A stretch of 64,000 bases of DNA from Thermococcus chitonophagus (GCF_002214605.1 NZ_CP015193.1:1158978-1222977), one strand, 5' to 3'. Positions 50,097 through 60,745 are shown, counted from the first letter of the stretch. Program-made: numbers and translations. Notes: a model not told the origin generated them from the sequence alone.

Positions 50097-53000
50097 ATGT
50101 TAAGTCTCGCTGAGATTGAAAGGAAAGCCTTTGATTTAATGGCAACGTCCATAAGAAAACATGCATTTCTCCCGACCTGGGATTTTGAAGGAAAAAGCAT
50201 TAACTTACCCTTCGAGGTAGAGGCTAAACCTGGGGATTTCATTAGACTAAAAACAACAGTAGAAGTTCCCAGAGATGGTTTAAAGTGGTTCATTAAAGTT
50301 TGTATGGAAGGTAATGCTCTCGTTAGACTGGACGGGATGGCCTATGGGACAATAGATGACGTCCACACTTACATCCCGATAAGACCCGGAAGACACGAGC
50401 TGGAACTTATAATATCACCACTAACGATGTTTGGTTATCACAAGTGGAGAATAAAGATAGAGTACGCAATGCTTGTTGGGATAATGTGGGAGCCCTACGT
50501 ACTAGCTCAAAGGCTCCTCGATCTAATAAGCTTCATTGAAGTGCTTCAGGAGGAGGATCTGAGAGAAGCTCTACTAAAGGAGCTCTCTGACATCTTAATA
50601 ACGGTAAAAACAGTTCCAAGTTTGAGGCAAATAACCCTGCTTAGAATGCTTCTCTATGATGGAGGACTCGGGATCAAGGAGCTCAAGCTCGGAAGGTTTG
50701 ACATCAGAGAAGTGAGAACAGACTACATGTTCTTGTCGGCTGTTTATGGAATTGGAGAGTTGAAAGGATACATAGAGGATATACCGAGACCAAGCAAAGA
50801 AGAATACCTAAGTGAAATTAGCGACGTTGAAGAAAAGCTCGAGAAAGCCCTAGCTAGGCTTAGAAAAGCTTTTCCAAAGGTTGGAAAAGCTTACGCTTTT
50901 GCCCATTCTCATATAGATGCAGCTTGGCTGTGGACGTATGCGGAGACAAAGCAAAAGATTCTCAGAACGTTTTCGACGATAGAGAGGCTCATGAGGAGGT
51001 ACGGAATAACCTACGTCCAGAGCTCAGCCCAGTACTATGAGTGGCTTGAGGAGTTAGACAAAGACCTCTTTGAGAAAGTGAAAAGGTTCATTGAGGAAGG
51101 AAAGTGGATATTAGTTGGCGGGATGTGGGTTGAGAGTGATGTTCAGCTTATAGATGGAGAGTCAATAGCAAGACAACTCCTCTATGGACAGAGGTACTTT
51201 AAGGAGAAGTTCAATAAAACGGCAAGAATAGGTTGGCTTCCAGATACCTTCGGGTTCCCAGCTTCTCTTCCCCAGTTTTTGAAGAAAAGCGGTCTTGAGA
51301 TGTTTGCGACGTACAAACTACTGTGGAACGAGAGAAACGAATTTCCTTATCACGCTTTCATATGGAAGGGAGTTGATGGGACGGAAATTCCAGTCCACTT
51401 AATGATGAGCTATAAATCATCAATGACAGCTAAAAGCCTGTACAAGCAGTGGAAGAGATACAAGAACAAGTACGAAGTTCCCTTCTTGCTGTATGCCTAC
51501 GGTTACGGGGATGGGGGAGGAGGAATAACATGGGAAATGGTAGAGATGATGAAGCACATGAACAAAGTCCCGTACATTCCAAAGTTGATTAAGGGAACAG
51601 AAGAGGAGTACTTGAGGGAACTCAAGGAGCACGTTAGCGAGATGCCAACCTGGGAAGGGGAGCTCTACGTCGAGGTTCATAGAGGGACGTACACAACAAA
51701 CCTGAACGTGAAAAAGCTAATGGCTGAGGCTGAATCAAAGCTCAGGAGCGCGGAGATATGGGCTTCCCTCGCTCACTCTATGGGTATAATGGAGTATCCA
51801 AAAGACAAGTTAGAGAAGTTGTGGAAGAGAACCCTACTTCATCAATTCCATGACGTTCTCCCAGGATCCTCAATAAAGGAAGTCTACGACGAAGTGATAA
51901 GGGATCTTGAGGACGTAATAAGAGAGGCTGATGAGATAATTAGAGAAGCGACGGAGAGAATAGCTCAAGGTGAATCACTAGTGTTCAATGACTTACCCTG
52001 GGAGAGGGAGGAGGTAATTGAAATAGATGGAAAGCCCGTTCTCGTAAAGGCCTATCCACTAGGATGGTCTTCTCTTAAGCCAATTGATGAAGGATTCGTG
52101 AAAGCGTACAGAGAAGATGACACTTTCATCCTTGAGAACGACTACCTTAGAGTGAAGATAAACGATGAAGGGGAGATAATATCACTGTACAACAAGGAGC
52201 TCAAATGGGAAGGAATAAGGAGCCCCAGCAACGTGATAATGGCCCATGTAGACACACCGGGAATGTGGGATGCTTGGGATGTGAATGAGGACTTCCTAAT
52301 CCAAGGCAAGAAACTCAAAACAGTTAGGGTGGAGATAACTCGGAATGATGGCTATATTGCCGAAATAACTGTGGAGAAAATCTATGGGAACTCTAAAGTT
52401 ATTCAGAGGATAAGGCTAAAGAGGAAGTCAAAACTGTTAGAGTTTCACACAGAGGTTGACTGGTGGGACAAAGAGGTTCTCCTGAAGGCGTGGTTCAACT
52501 TTAACACTCACAACTGGAGCGCCTACTATGACATCCCCTACGGAGTAATAAGGAGACCCGCAGTTAGGAACACTCCCTGGGAGCAGGCAAAGTTTGAAGT
52601 TCCAGCATTGAGGTGGGCAGACGTTAGCGATGGAGAACACGGAGTTGCCATAATATGCACATCAAGGCATGGCTACACAAACTGGGACTCCAAGATAGGT
52701 TTAAGCTTGCTGAAGTCTCCAATATACCCCAATCCATGGAGCGATACTGGAAAGGGAGAGTTTACATACTACCTATATCCCCACAAGGGCTACTGGTTCG
52801 AGGGTGAGGTGTACAAGAGAGCCCTTGAAGTTTGGTCACCCCTTAGAGTAACCGAGGGGAGCCCAGGAAAGAGGAAGTTTTCCTTGATGAGAACGGATGC
52901 TGTAGTAGGTGCAATAAAGCTCAGCGAGGATGGAGATGGATACATCATCAGACTATATAACCCATCCAAAGGCGACCTAGAAGTTGAAATACCGAGCGAG

Positions 53001-53114
53001 GGAGTTGAGGTAGATATTCCCGAGCTTAAAGTTCTCGGGAAAGTCAAGAATAGGGTAAAGCTGGGAGCCTTTGAGATAAAGACGATTAAAGTTTCTTCCT
53101 TGGCAAAAGCCTAA
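50097..53114 (+). CDS. Alpha-mannosidase, glycoside hydrolase family 38
   Basis: A 1005-residue GH38 enzyme that removes alpha-mannose residues, probably in the cytoplasm since no signal peptide is seen. Zinc and catalytic regions: [20 protein letters not shown] (about 270-289, His and Asp ligands), [39 protein letters not shown] with the nucleophile Asp (about 385), and [18 protein letters not shown] (His ligand). The C-terminal beta-sandwich domains follow. TATA ATAAAATATAT (about 50072-50082) lies about 25 bases before the ATG, so the message is likely leaderless. The end overlaps convergent nob1 by 29 bases. Confidence 0.92.
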   Translation: MLSLAEIERKAFDLMATSIRKHAFLPTWDFEGKSINLPFEVEAKPGDFIRLKTTVEVPRDGLKWFIKVCMEGNALVRLDGMAYGTIDDVHTYIPIRPGRHELELIISPLTMFGYHKWRIKIEYAMLVGIMWEPYVLAQRLLDLISFIEVLQEEDLREALLKELSDILITVKTVPSLRQITLLRMLLYDGGLGIKELKLGRFDIREVRTDYMFLSAVYGIGELKGYIEDIPRPSKEEYLSEISDVEEKLEKALARLRKAFPKVGKAYAFAHSHIDAAWLWTYAETKQKILRTFSTIERLMRRYGITYVQSSAQYYEWLEELDKDLFEKVKRFIEEGKWILVGGMWVESDVQLIDGESIARQLLYGQRYFKEKFNKTARIGWLPDTFGFPASLPQFLKKSGLEMFATYKLLWNERNEFPYHAFIWKGVDGTEIPVHLMMSYKSSMTAKSLYKQWKRYKNKYEVPFLLYAYGYGDGGGGITWEMVEMMKHMNKVPYIPKLIKGTEEEYLRELKEHVSEMPTWEGELYVEVHRGTYTTNLNVKKLMAEAESKLRSAEIWASLAHSMGIMEYPKDKLEKLWKRTLLHQFHDVLPGSSIKEVYDEVIRDLEDVIREADEIIREATERIAQGESLVFNDLPWEREEVIEIDGKPVLVKAYPLGWSSLKPIDEGFVKAYREDDTFILENDYLRVKINDEGEIISLYNKELKWEGIRSPSNVIMAHVDTPGMWDAWDVNEDFLIQGKKLKTVRVEITRNDGYIAEITVEKIYGNSKVIQRIRLKRKSKLLEFHTEVDWWDKEVLLKAWFNFNTHNWSAYYDIPYGVIRRPAVRNTPWEQAKFEVPALRWADVSDGEHGVAIICTSRHGYTNWDSKIGLSLLKSPIYPNPWSDTGKGEFTYYLYPHKGYWFEGEVYKRALEVWSPLRVTEGSPGKRKFSLMRTDAVVGAIKLSEDGDGYIIRLYNPSKGDLEVEIPSEGVEVDIPELKVLGKVKNRVKLGAFEIKTIKVSSLAKA

Positions 53115-53556
53115 CAGGACTGCCACAGTCCGGGCAAACACCCTCAGGAGGAAGTTCCCTAAACTTCCTACCGCAACCTATGCAGACGTATCTCCACTTA
53201 ATCTTCCTCTTTATTCCCTTCTTCATCGTCTTAAACTTCAGCCCCAGGAACTTTGCAACGTTCTGAACGTTGTAGTCGTCGGTGAATATAACGGCTTTAA
53301 GCTCATAGGCAAGCGCAAGAACCTCTATATCTGCTCTACTGAGCTCGTTAAGTTCTCCAGTCTCTTTCGCTACCCTTTTAACGGTACTTATGGCGTCAGC
53401 AGAAGGTTCTATCACCTTAACCTTTCCCGCAGATATCAAGCCTTCAAGGAATATCCTAGATTCTCGATCCTTAACTTCCTCAACAACTCCTGGGGTAGTG
53501 TAGCCTTCAACGTCAATACCTTGAATAAAAACTGAAGAATCAAGAACGAGGATCAA
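53086..53556 (-). CDS. nob1: NOB1 endonuclease
   Basis: A 156-residue archaeal NOB1, the PIN-domain nuclease that trims the 3' end of 16S rRNA. Seen: the PIN acidic residues in [34 protein letters not shown] and [13 protein letters not shown], then a zinc ribbon with [10 protein letters not shown] and CPDCGSPV. The start is TTG 53556, within the serS stop (4-base overlap), so the two are coupled. The nob1-serS pairing is also found in P. horikoshii as I recall. Confidence 0.92.
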   Translation of the reverse strand: MILVLDSSVFIQGIDVEGYTTPGVVEEVKDRESRIFLEGLISAGKVKVIEPSADAISTVKRVAKETGELNELSRADIEVLALAYELKAVIFTDDYNVQNVAKFLGLKFKTMKKGIKRKIKWRYVCIGCGRKFRELPPEGVCPDCGSPVRLLPRKKL

Positions 53557-54920
53557 GCCTTACAACACCCCTCCTTCTTTTCAACGGGAACTATTTCCTT
53601 AAAGCCCGTGTACTTCCACAGGACTTTCGGTATCTTTACCGTTCCATCCTCTTGTTGGTGGTTCTCAAGTATTGCAACGATTGCTCTTGAAGTAGCTATG
53701 GCCGTTGAGTTCAGGGTGTGGACGTAGCGGGGCTTCTCATCTGTTCTGTCCCTGAACCTTATGTTCAGCCTTCTGGCCTGCCAGTCCGTACAGTTGCTCG
53801 CGGAAACTACTTCCCTAAATCTTCCCTGCCCCGGCATCCATGCCTCGATGTCATACTTCTTCGCTGCAACATAGCCTAAATCTCCAGTGCAGATGTTCAC
53901 CACTCTGTAGGGAATTTCAAGTTCCTGGAAGAGTTCCTCAGCGTTCCTTATTATCTTCTCGTGCCACTCCCAGCTCTCCTCAGGTCTTGAATATACGAAC
54001 TGCTCCACCTTGTGGAACTGGTGAACCCTAAAGATGCCCTTGGTATCCTTTCCTGCCGTTCCCGCTTCCTTCCTAAAGCATGGGCTGAATGCCACATACA
54101 ATAAAGGCAGGTCTTTTCCATCAAGGATCTCGTTAGCATGCAGGCCAGCCAATGGATGTTCGGCAGTTGGTATTAAATATAGGTCTTCTCCCTCCACCTT
54201 ATAGATCACATCCTCGAAATCCTCAAATGTCGTTGCACCTTCCTCCACGAACCTTCTGACCATGTAGGGTGGAATTACTGGTGTGAATCCCTTCTCTATT
54301 AGTTTATCTAGAGCGAATCTTATCAAGGCCAAGTCAAGGATTACGATCTCGTTAAGCAGATAGTAGAACCTTGAGCCACTAACCTTAGCAGCCCTTGCAA
54401 AGTCGGCTCCTCCTAAGATTTCCAAGAGGTCAACGTGAAGCCTAGGCTTCCATTCCAATACTTCATACTCCATCTTTCCTTGGCTCTGCTCAAGGAACCT
54501 TTCTAGATGGCCCTTCCAGACCTTCGCCTTCCCCCAGAATCTTATGGGCACGTTATCGTTCTCGTCTTTACCCACAGGGACACTTGGGTGTGTTATGTTA
54601 GGTAGTCTCCAGAGATAGTAGTCTATCTTCTTTCTAAGTTCATCAACTTCCTTCTCTAGAGTTTCAATTCTCTTAACGATCTCCTTACTCCTGGCTAATA
54701 ACTCATCAACTGGCTCCCCAGCTTTTCTTTTCTTTCCGATCTCTATAGCGATCTTGTTCCGCTCATGCCTTAGCTTATTTATTTCCTTGAGCTTAGCTCT
54801 CCACTCTGCATCAAGTTTTAGTATCTCATCTATCCACTTAACCTTCTCTAACTCTCCCCTCTTTATCAGGTCATTCTTAACTAGATCTGGATTTTCTCTT
54901 ATGAGCTTAATATCAAGCAT
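53553..54920 (-). CDS. serS: Seryl-tRNA synthetase
   Basis: A 455-residue bacterial/eukaryotic-type class II SerRS (not the rare methanogen type). The N-terminal helical arm (about 30-110, coiled coil) recognises the tRNA extra arm. Catalytic motifs: motif 2 [84 protein letters not shown], and motif 3 [20 protein letters not shown]. The C-terminal tail has two cysteines (KKEGCCKA). ATG 54920; a TATA-like run is at about 54985. Confidence 0.94.
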   Translation of the reverse strand: MLDIKLIRENPDLVKNDLIKRGELEKVKWIDEILKLDAEWRAKLKEINKLRHERNKIAIEIGKKRKAGEPVDELLARSKEIVKRIETLEKEVDELRKKIDYYLWRLPNITHPSVPVGKDENDNVPIRFWGKAKVWKGHLERFLEQSQGKMEYEVLEWKPRLHVDLLEILGGADFARAAKVSGSRFYYLLNEIVILDLALIRFALDKLIEKGFTPVIPPYMVRRFVEEGATTFEDFEDVIYKVEGEDLYLIPTAEHPLAGLHANEILDGKDLPLLYVAFSPCFRKEAGTAGKDTKGIFRVHQFHKVEQFVYSRPEESWEWHEKIIRNAEELFQELEIPYRVVNICTGDLGYVAAKKYDIEAWMPGQGRFREVVSASNCTDWQARRLNIRFRDRTDEKPRYVHTLNSTAIATSRAIVAILENHQQEDGTVKIPKVLWKYTGFKEIVPVEKKEGCCKA

Positions 54921-55051
54921 GCCTATCCCCTAATCCTCAAAGAGATCTCTGCTTAAAATAATTATCATGGAGGCACCAAACTATTTAAATTGGATTTTCC
55001 ACATAAGTATTTGGATATACTCAAAAATTAATCAAGGAGGCATAGTAAACA

Positions 55052-56146
55052 ATGGATCGACTACAACTACTTCAAATTCAGAGATGTGAAGAAGAGTTTG
55101 AGAAAGCCCTGGCCCTTGGTCAATATGATAGAGCAAGGCTAATAGCCTTGAGATGTTCAGAGTTGCTTAGAAGGCTGGCTAGCGAGAACTTATCCGTATC
55201 CCACATTCTCTTGGAGCAAGCAAGAGCTTGGGAACAGAAAGCCAAAAACATTCACAAGAGAAAAGAAAAAAGGAAGGATGAATACGTTGATAAGATAAAA
55301 ATCCTAATTAAGAAAAGTACTGTAACTTGGAATGACATAGGGGGACTTAGTGAGGCTAAAAAACTAGTTTCCCAGGCCGTCGGTTTGAGCATAGCAAAAT
55401 CCCCTGTAGAACCTCCACAGGGGATCCTCCTCTTTGGACCTCCAGGAACGGGAAAAAGCCTCTTAGCAAGTGCAGTTGCCAATGGCCTAAATGCAACTTT
55501 CTTTAGTGTCAAGGCAAGTGATTTACTGAGTAAGTATTTTGGAGAATCTTCAAAGTTAGTCTCAGCATTATTTTCCTTAGCCAGGCAACTTAGCCCTAGT
55601 GTAATTTTCATAGATGAAGTAGATTCCCTAACCATGAAGAGAACTAGCCTAGATGACGCCGCTAGGAGAATGATAGGGACGCTTCTAGCAGAGATAGATG
55701 GATTTAAAGACAGTACGGGGAAGGTAATATTGTTAACAGCTACAAATGCTCCTTGGGATCTTGATGAGGCGATGTTATCAAGGTTGCCAATAAGAATTTA
55801 CGTTCCTCTTCCTGACGTCAAGGCTGCTGTTGAGATATTTAAGATACACCTCAGAGGCCTACAATACAAGCTGAACTTGATAAAGCTAGCCAAGGAAGCC
55901 GTGAAAAGGCTATACTCTGGAAGGGAAATAGCAAATGTTGTTAAATTGGCTTCAATGAAAATGCTTGAAGAGATGAATCCAGAGTTAATGGATCCTCTGA
56001 AAATACCCTCACTCACGGGAAAAGAACTTGCCGTGAGACCATTGGAGATGAATGACTTTAAGGAAGCATTTAAGAAAGTTAAAAGCCCTGTTACGAAAAT
56101 GGAGATAAGAAAGTATGAAAAGTGGGCGAGAGAGTTTGCAATCTGA
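55052..56146 (+). CDS. Vps4/katanin-like AAA ATPase with MIT-like N-terminus
   Basis: A 364-residue single-AAA ATPase. The N-terminal 75 residues form a helical bundle like an MIT domain (LLQIQRCEEEFEKALALGQYDRARLIALRCSELLRRLA). It is followed by a basic linker and the AAA core: WNDIGGLSEAKKLV, Walker A LLFGPPGTGKSLLAS (about 127-141), pore loop KYFGES, Walker B SVIFIDEVDSL, the sensor VILLTATNAPWDLDEAMLSRL and arginine-finger region. This domain order is that of CdvC/Vps4, yet Thermococcales divide with FtsZ. The partner is unknown. TATA ACTATTTAAATT is at about 54979-54990. Confidence 0.82.
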   Translation: MDRLQLLQIQRCEEEFEKALALGQYDRARLIALRCSELLRRLASENLSVSHILLEQARAWEQKAKNIHKRKEKRKDEYVDKIKILIKKSTVTWNDIGGLSEAKKLVSQAVGLSIAKSPVEPPQGILLFGPPGTGKSLLASAVANGLNATFFSVKASDLLSKYFGESSKLVSALFSLARQLSPSVIFIDEVDSLTMKRTSLDDAARRMIGTLLAEIDGFKDSTGKVILLTATNAPWDLDEAMLSRLPIRIYVPLPDVKAAVEIFKIHLRGLQYKLNLIKLAKEAVKRLYSGREIANVVKLASMKMLEEMNPELMDPLKIPSLTGKELAVRPLEMNDFKEAFKKVKSPVTKMEIRKYEKWAREFAI

Positions 56147-58006
56147 TCACTCGAGCTTCGTAACTTTCTCAAGCTCTGAAATGACGAAGTCAAGGCCAAG
56201 CTTCTGAAGGGTTTCCTTCTTCGGAATTCCCCTCTCGTCCCAGCCCCTAATCCTGTAGTACTCTGAGAGCAGTGCATCGTACTTCTCCTTGTCAAGGTGC
56301 TGGCCCTTGTATGGACCACTCTTGAGGGAATCAACGAACCACCTCTTTGGTGGATAGTCCTTGGTTCTATCCCAGTTGCCATTGAACTCCCTAACCCAGT
56401 AAGCCCTGATAAGTGCATAGAGCCTGTCAGCTGCCGTGTACAGGTCATCCCATGTGTATGTAACCCCAGTTATCGCCTTGAGGAGCTTTGGATAGTAGTC
56501 TAGGCTCAAGCCGATTTCAACCCATGGGAGCCTACATGCGGTGAGCATCTCAAAGAGTCCACCCCTGAGCCTCTGCAACTCAACGACTTTCTGAGCCTTT
56601 ATTGGATCATAGGTTATCTTGTACTCGACCTTCTTAGCCTGCTCTCCCTCAATTGGTGCCGTTCCTATCTCCCATGCTATTACCCAAGCCTCCTTGTGGT
56701 GGGCACCTATTGATGAAGTTCCGTAAGCTAGGGCCATTGCAGGATAGATGTAGCTGTTGTATCCGCTAACCTCTAGGCCCTTAACGTGCATTGCGAAGCT
56801 GTCATCCCCCAGCTTCTCTGCCATTCTCATGACTCCCTCGGCTGCGAAGTTGCCAAGTTCGCCTCTTCTGTAGGCTATGTCATAAGCGAGTTGTTTAGCA
56901 CCTTTGAAGTCACCAAACTCTGGACCTTCCTTGAGAAGTCCTTTCTCCTTAGCCTCCATGACAAATCCTATTGAGACTCCAAGGCTTATCGTATCCATAC
57001 CCATGTCATCTGCAATCCTGTTAAGGACAGCTACTTCATTTAGCTTTCCAATCCCAAGGTTTGAGCCTAATAAGGCAACGTTCTCATAGTCAAGTTCGCT
57101 CTCCTGTCCTTCAGCATCCAGGACAACGTTTCCACAGGGCATGTTACAGTACGGACAGCCTCTCTGCTTGACCTTCATTCCCTCTAGCGTATAACCATCA
57201 ATTGACCTTGCGAATTCGAACTGGCCATCCTGGAAGTTTCTCGTTGGCAGTGCATAGTTCTCGTTAGTCCACTCTACTGCAGCCATTGTTCCCTGTCTCT
57301 TCCAGAACGGATATCCTGGGGCGTTGAGAATTGCCTCATAAGCCTCCTGGCTGAGCTTTCTTAGTTCATCCTTGTCAGCAACTGGTATTTCCTTTGTACC
57401 CTTAATTACCACAGCCTTCAGGTTCTTGCTTCCCATTACAGCACCCATTCCGGGCCTTCCTGCGGCCCTTCCCTCCTGTGACATTACAACAGCGTACCTA
57501 ACTAGGTTCTCACCGGCGGGACCTATGCTGAGAATTCCAACATTCTTCCCATGTATCTTCTTAAGCTCCCTCTCGGTCTCGAAGGTTCCCTTACCCCACA
57601 ATCCTTCAGCACTCAAAATGCTCACGTTATCATCTTCAATGTAGATGTAAACGGGTTTCTTTGCCTTACCCTCAACAACCAAAGCATCGTAACCAGCCTT
57701 TCTCAGGTGAACGGTTGCCATTGTACCTAGGTTACCGTCACCATAACCGCCCGTGAGGGGGCTCTTGGCTGCGACAACCATCTTTCCACCGCTTGGAGTT
57801 GGGAGACCGTTGAAGGGGCCTGAAGCAAATATTAATTTGTTCTCGGGGCTGAGAGGATCAACGTTCTTAACTTCATTCCACAAAATCCACGCGGCTAATC
57901 CCCTACCTCCAATGAACTTTTTTGCAATTTCTTCGGGATATTCCTGAACTTTTACTTCTCCCGTGGTCAAGTTAACTCTAAGAATCCTTCCCCACCAGCC
58001 TTTCAT
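56147..58006 (-). CDS. for: Tungsten formaldehyde:ferredoxin oxidoreductase
   Basis: A 619-residue tungstopterin enzyme oxidising short-chain aldehydes with ferredoxin as acceptor. It closely matches P. furiosus FOR as I remember it, including the [20 protein letters not shown] start and the same length; AOR is shorter and differs there. The 4Fe-4S ligands are in [10 protein letters not shown] (about 286-295) and the late cysteine in TACRLPW (about 493). Pterin sites are [12 protein letters not shown] region, [25 protein letters not shown] and [14 protein letters not shown] 58006; it shares a 150-base divergent promoter region containing an inverted repeat. Confidence 0.94.
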   Translation of the reverse strand: MKGWWGRILRVNLTTGEVKVQEYPEEIAKKFIGGRGLAAWILWNEVKNVDPLSPENKLIFASGPFNGLPTPSGGKMVVAAKSPLTGGYGDGNLGTMATVHLRKAGYDALVVEGKAKKPVYIYIEDDNVSILSAEGLWGKGTFETERELKKIHGKNVGILSIGPAGENLVRYAVVMSQEGRAAGRPGMGAVMGSKNLKAVVIKGTKEIPVADKDELRKLSQEAYEAILNAPGYPFWKRQGTMAAVEWTNENYALPTRNFQDGQFEFARSIDGYTLEGMKVKQRGCPYCNMPCGNVVLDAEGQESELDYENVALLGSNLGIGKLNEVAVLNRIADDMGMDTISLGVSIGFVMEAKEKGLLKEGPEFGDFKGAKQLAYDIAYRRGELGNFAAEGVMRMAEKLGDDSFAMHVKGLEVSGYNSYIYPAMALAYGTSSIGAHHKEAWVIAWEIGTAPIEGEQAKKVEYKITYDPIKAQKVVELQRLRGGLFEMLTACRLPWVEIGLSLDYYPKLLKAITGVTYTWDDLYTAADRLYALIRAYWVREFNGNWDRTKDYPPKRWFVDSLKSGPYKGQHLDKEKYDALLSEYYRIRGWDERGIPKKETLQKLGLDFVISELEKVTKLE

Positions 58007-58067
58007 TGTAATCCACCACTTGACGTTTGTTAAGGCATTCTAATAAATGTTTTGTAGTCCGAAAATA

Positions 58068-58091
58068 TTTACAACATTTGAAAGTTGTAAA
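58068..58091. promoter_or_regulatory. Inverted repeat in the divergent promoter region of the FOR gene
   Basis: TTTACAAC (58068-58075) and GTTGTAAA (58084-58091) are perfect 8-base inverted arms with an 8-base spacer. They lie about 62 bases upstream of the FOR start and about 25 bases upstream of the TATA-like ATTTAAAG (about 58115) of the other gene. The right arm continues to GTTGTAAAC, which fits the GTTn3AAC half-site described for the Pyrococcus redox regulator SurR; the second half is spaced differently, so the link is tentative. Confidence 0.4.
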
Positions 58092-58156
58092 CAGGTTTGT
58101 TGACCCTCCCTCAACATTTAAAGCTAATAAGCGTTTCGTAGTAGGGGGTGGAATAT

Positions 58157-58654
58157 ATGGCAAGAATACCTCAATTATATGTTGAAGCAACATATGACGA
58201 ATGCTTTGATGAAGATGGAAGGGCCAAGTATGACTGCATAGTCATCCAAGACAACATCGAGCTCAGACTAAAGAAAGGAGAAAAGCTTCCGGAGTTTATA
58301 AACAAGGACAGAGCAAAGTTTTTAGCAAAAGAGGTTTACGATAGGTTCCACTTCTACGTTGATCAGTACGAGCACAGGATGAAGGTGGATGCGATTATAA
58401 TTTATCCAGATAGAAGAACTAGAATAGAGCTCAAGAAAGGAGACGAACTCCTACTGCTTCCGGTAGAAGGGTACGTAGTTACCCTAATAGCAGACGTTGG
58501 AAACAGAGTTAGGACTGGAGATGCATTCGCAGCTGTAACTACTAAGAAGGGAGAGATTCACTATATGAAGCCTCCAAGGCCAGGAACTGTCGTCTACATA
58601 GATGAGTTCACGAATAGGCCAAACTACGTCTACTACATACTTCCGGAAGAGTGA
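58157..58654 (+). CDS. DUF2118 protein
   Basis: A 165-residue protein of the archaeal DUF2118 family. The N-terminal half is family-specific (PQLYVEATYDECFDEDGRAKYDC, DRFHFYVDQYEHRM). The C-terminal half resembles a biotinyl/lipoyl-type beta barrel: GYVVTLIADVGNRVRTGDAFAAVTTKKGEIHYMKPPRPGTVVYI. There is no biotinylation lysine motif (MKM). ATG 58157 follows GGGGGTGG; an upstream codon would add three residues. It overlaps or abuts the P-loop gene downstream (11-base gap), forming an operon. Confidence 0.78.
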   Translation: MARIPQLYVEATYDECFDEDGRAKYDCIVIQDNIELRLKKGEKLPEFINKDRAKFLAKEVYDRFHFYVDQYEHRMKVDAIIIYPDRRTRIELKKGDELLLLPVEGYVVTLIADVGNRVRTGDAFAAVTTKKGEIHYMKPPRPGTVVYIDEFTNRPNYVYYILPEE

Positions 58655-58665
58655 GGGAGGTGGTC

Positions 58666-59487
58666 ATGGTATCCCTGCTGATAGTTGGCATACTTCCCTA
58701 TGATTCAGGTAAGACAACGTTAGCACTATCCCTAATAAGAGAGGCCCTAGAGCATGGAATCGACGTTGGAGTAGCAAAGCCAGTAAGTGGTTTCAATGGA
58801 TGGTACCAGTATGAATATCTTCTCAAAAGTGTGGAGTTTGGATTTTTGATAGGTGAGGACTCTTACAAGTTACACATAACGGCAAAAAGCTCGGATCCAG
58901 TACACCTTGAGAGCCCCGTTACGGCACTTCTACTACCTCCAGATCCCGAGAGAGTTGGATGGAAGAGCTCTTCATACACTGCAATATCATACCACACGAA
59001 CGTTGTTCTCTTAAGAATCCTTGAAGATCACTTTTACGTTCCTGATAACATTAAGAAGCTCACACGGCCAATGCAAGAGATCATAGAGCCATTAATAGAG
59101 ACTACAAAACCCATTGAAATAAAGGCCGATGAAGTTCAATACCTAGTGATGAGAGGACGAGAGGAAGCAGATAAGGCTTTGGGAATTATACAGAACCACC
59201 ATGAACTGACCATAATTGAGTCCTACAACAATCTCGCCGCTCCCTGCACTTCAGCTCTAGCTTCCGATCTCATAATAGCTGTAGCCCCAGGGAAGGCCGT
59301 TCTTTTTGATGGAGACCAGTACAAAAAGGCCATTTATGCCATTTCAAGCATTAAGGAACCGTGGAGAGTTGTCACAGAAGATTTAATGCCTCTATTAAAG
59401 CCTCTCAAAAAGTTCGAGTTTAAACCTGGGGAAGTAAGTGGCCTGCTTAATAGTGTATTGGAGATTCTTGAAGCGAAAACTTTTTAA
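58666..59487 (+). CDS. P-loop ATPase/GTPase-like protein of unknown function
   Basis: A 273-residue protein with an N-terminal P-loop: LLIVGILPYDSGKTTLALSLI (Walker A ILPYDSGKT, about 8-16). It continues like a dethiobiotin-synthetase/CobQ-type nucleotide switch: VGVAKPVSGFNGW, TIIESYNNLAAPC and LIIAVAPGKAVLFD. I do not recognise the family; a kinase- or ligase-like role is possible. ATG 58666 follows GGAGGTGG. It is co-directional with the DUF2118 gene, and the promoter of the tRNA genes overlaps its last codons. Confidence 0.65.
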   Translation: MVSLLIVGILPYDSGKTTLALSLIREALEHGIDVGVAKPVSGFNGWYQYEYLLKSVEFGFLIGEDSYKLHITAKSSDPVHLESPVTALLLPPDPERVGWKSSSYTAISYHTNVVLLRILEDHFYVPDNIKKLTRPMQEIIEPLIETTKPIEIKADEVQYLVMRGREEADKALGIIQNHHELTIIESYNNLAAPCTSALASDLIIAVAPGKAVLFDGDQYKKAIYAISSIKEPWRVVTEDLMPLLKPLKKFEFKPGEVSGLLNSVLEILEAKTF

Positions 59488-59490
59488 ATG
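59478..59490 (+). promoter_or_regulatory. TATA/BRE promoter of the tRNA-Glu/tRNA-Ile unit
   Basis: CGAAAACTTTTTAAAT (about 59474-59489) has a purine BRE-like start and a strong TATA element some 30-40 bases before the mature 5' end of tRNA-Glu. It overlaps the final codons and stop of the P-loop gene. With only four bases between the two tRNA genes, one transcript for both is likely. Confidence 0.55.
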
Positions 59491-59516
59491 CGATTTGGGG
59501 GAGAACTATTGGGCGT

Positions 59517-59594
59517 GCCCCGGTGGTGTAGCCCGGTCAATCATGCGGGACTCTCGATCCCGCGACCCGGGTTCAAATCCCGGCCGGGGCACCA
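59517..59594 (+). tRNA. tRNA-Glu (CTC)
   Basis: A complete 78-base tRNA. Acceptor arm GCCCCGG (59517-59523) pairs with CCGGGGC (59584-59590), discriminator A and encoded CCA (59592-59594). The anticodon arm CGGGA / TCCCG holds the loop CTCTCGA with anticodon CTC. The T arm contains GGTTCAAATCC. No intron. It shares its T-arm core with the tRNA-Gly fragment at the left edge, but its acceptor differs. Confidence 0.95.
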
Positions 59595-59598
59595 GCAT

Positions 59599-59676
59599 GG
59601 GCCCGTGGCTCAGCCTGGTTAGAGCGCCCGCCTGATAAGCGGGAGGTCCGGGGTTCGAAGCCCCGCGGGCCCACCA
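59599..59676 (+). tRNA. tRNA-Ile (GAT)
   Basis: A complete 78-base tRNA, 4 bases after tRNA-Glu. Acceptor arm GGGCCCG pairs with CGGGCCC (59666-59672), discriminator A and encoded CCA (59674-59676). The anticodon arm CCCGC / GCGGG holds the loop CTGATAA with anticodon GAT. The D arm is GCTCAGCCTGGTTAGAGC and the T arm GGTTCGAAGCC. No intron is present. Confidence 0.96.
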
Positions 59677-59737
59677 GAACTAGTCTTCACATTAAAACGT
59701 CCCATACTTTGTTTCCTATTTTTTTTCGATAATTAAA

Positions 59738-60745
59738 CTAAAAAGACCACCAAGGACTTAAAATATCCTTCACTTCTTCAACGATTTTAAGCGTTTCATA
59801 GCTAGGTTGCCCATTGTCTTTGGCTTCTTTTTCCTCATAACCCTTAACAAAAGCAGGGAACCCTCTCTTTAGACCAACATCATAACCTCCCTCAAATATC
59901 ATAGCAACAGGGTACCTTCTAAGAGAGGCTCCGGCATAAGAGAAGAACTTCTCAGTAAGCTTAAGGGTTGTTAACCCATCCCCTTTAAATCCATCAAACC
60001 CGGCAGACACTAAAACAACCTTGGGCTTAACATTTTCCAGGATAGAAACAACTATCTCATCCCAGGCAAATATATAATCCGAATCATTAGAATAATGAGG
60101 CATGGGAATATTTATTTTACTTCCTTTAGCTAATCCTCCACCTATCTCCCTTTCATAGCCAGTCCAAGGATAAATGTCCCGCTCATGGATGTCTATATGG
60201 ATAACATCGGGATCCTGCCAGAATATTTCTTGAGTTCCATTTCCATGGTGGGCGTCAAAATCGATTATAACAATCTTTTCGAGATCTTCCTCCCTCAGAG
60301 CCAGAACTGCAGCGGCGACGTTGTTGAATATGCAAAAGCCGAGTGTTGGGGCACCCATCGCTTTTCCCCTCTTTCCTGCATGATGCCCTGGCGGTCTAAC
60401 AAGAGCCATGTTTAGCCCTCCATATCGCAATGCCGCTAATGCTGCTAATTTTGATGCCCCCAAGGCCATGAGGGCTGCTTCCCAAGTTCCTGGGCACACG
60501 TAAGTGTCTGGATCAAGATACTTTCTCCCCTCCTCGACGGCCCTTTTAACGAGCTCAACGTATGCAGGGTCGTGAATCCTCTTAACAAAAGACTCGTCCA
60601 CAGGGATTGGCTCAATAATTCTGTCATCGAGCATGAGTTCTCTTATAGCGGACATCAAAATCCATAATCTCCCAGGATTTTCTGGATGATAGTTTTCTGG
60701 CTTATGCTGTAGGAACTTTCGTGAGTAGTAAATCTCGCCTATCAT
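59738..60745 (-). CDS. Histone-deacetylase-family amidohydrolase (AcuC/HdaH-like)
   Basis: A 335-residue zinc amidohydrolase of the HDAC superfamily. Seen: YHPENPGRLWILMSAI, the His-His pair in VRPPGHHAGKRGKAMG, FCIFNNVAAAVLAL, the zinc ligands Asp and His in IVIIDFDAHHGNGTQEIFW, and the late LVSAGFDGFKGDG with the third ligand and YPVAMIFEGGYDV with the transition-state Tyr equivalent (GGYDV). The likely substrate is an acetylated polyamine, lysine or small amide. Archaeal histones of this group are not clearly acetylated, so a histone role is unproven. GAGGGTGC precedes ATG 60745. Confidence 0.88.
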   Translation of the reverse strand: MIGEIYYSRKFLQHKPENYHPENPGRLWILMSAIRELMLDDRIIEPIPVDESFVKRIHDPAYVELVKRAVEEGRKYLDPDTYVCPGTWEAALMALGASKLAALAALRYGGLNMALVRPPGHHAGKRGKAMGAPTLGFCIFNNVAAAVLALREEDLEKIVIIDFDAHHGNGTQEIFWQDPDVIHIDIHERDIYPWTGYEREIGGGLAKGSKINIPMPHYSNDSDYIFAWDEIVVSILENVKPKVVLVSAGFDGFKGDGLTTLKLTEKFFSYAGASLRRYPVAMIFEGGYDVGLKRGFPAFVKGYEEKEAKDNGQPSYETLKIVEEVKDILSPWWSF

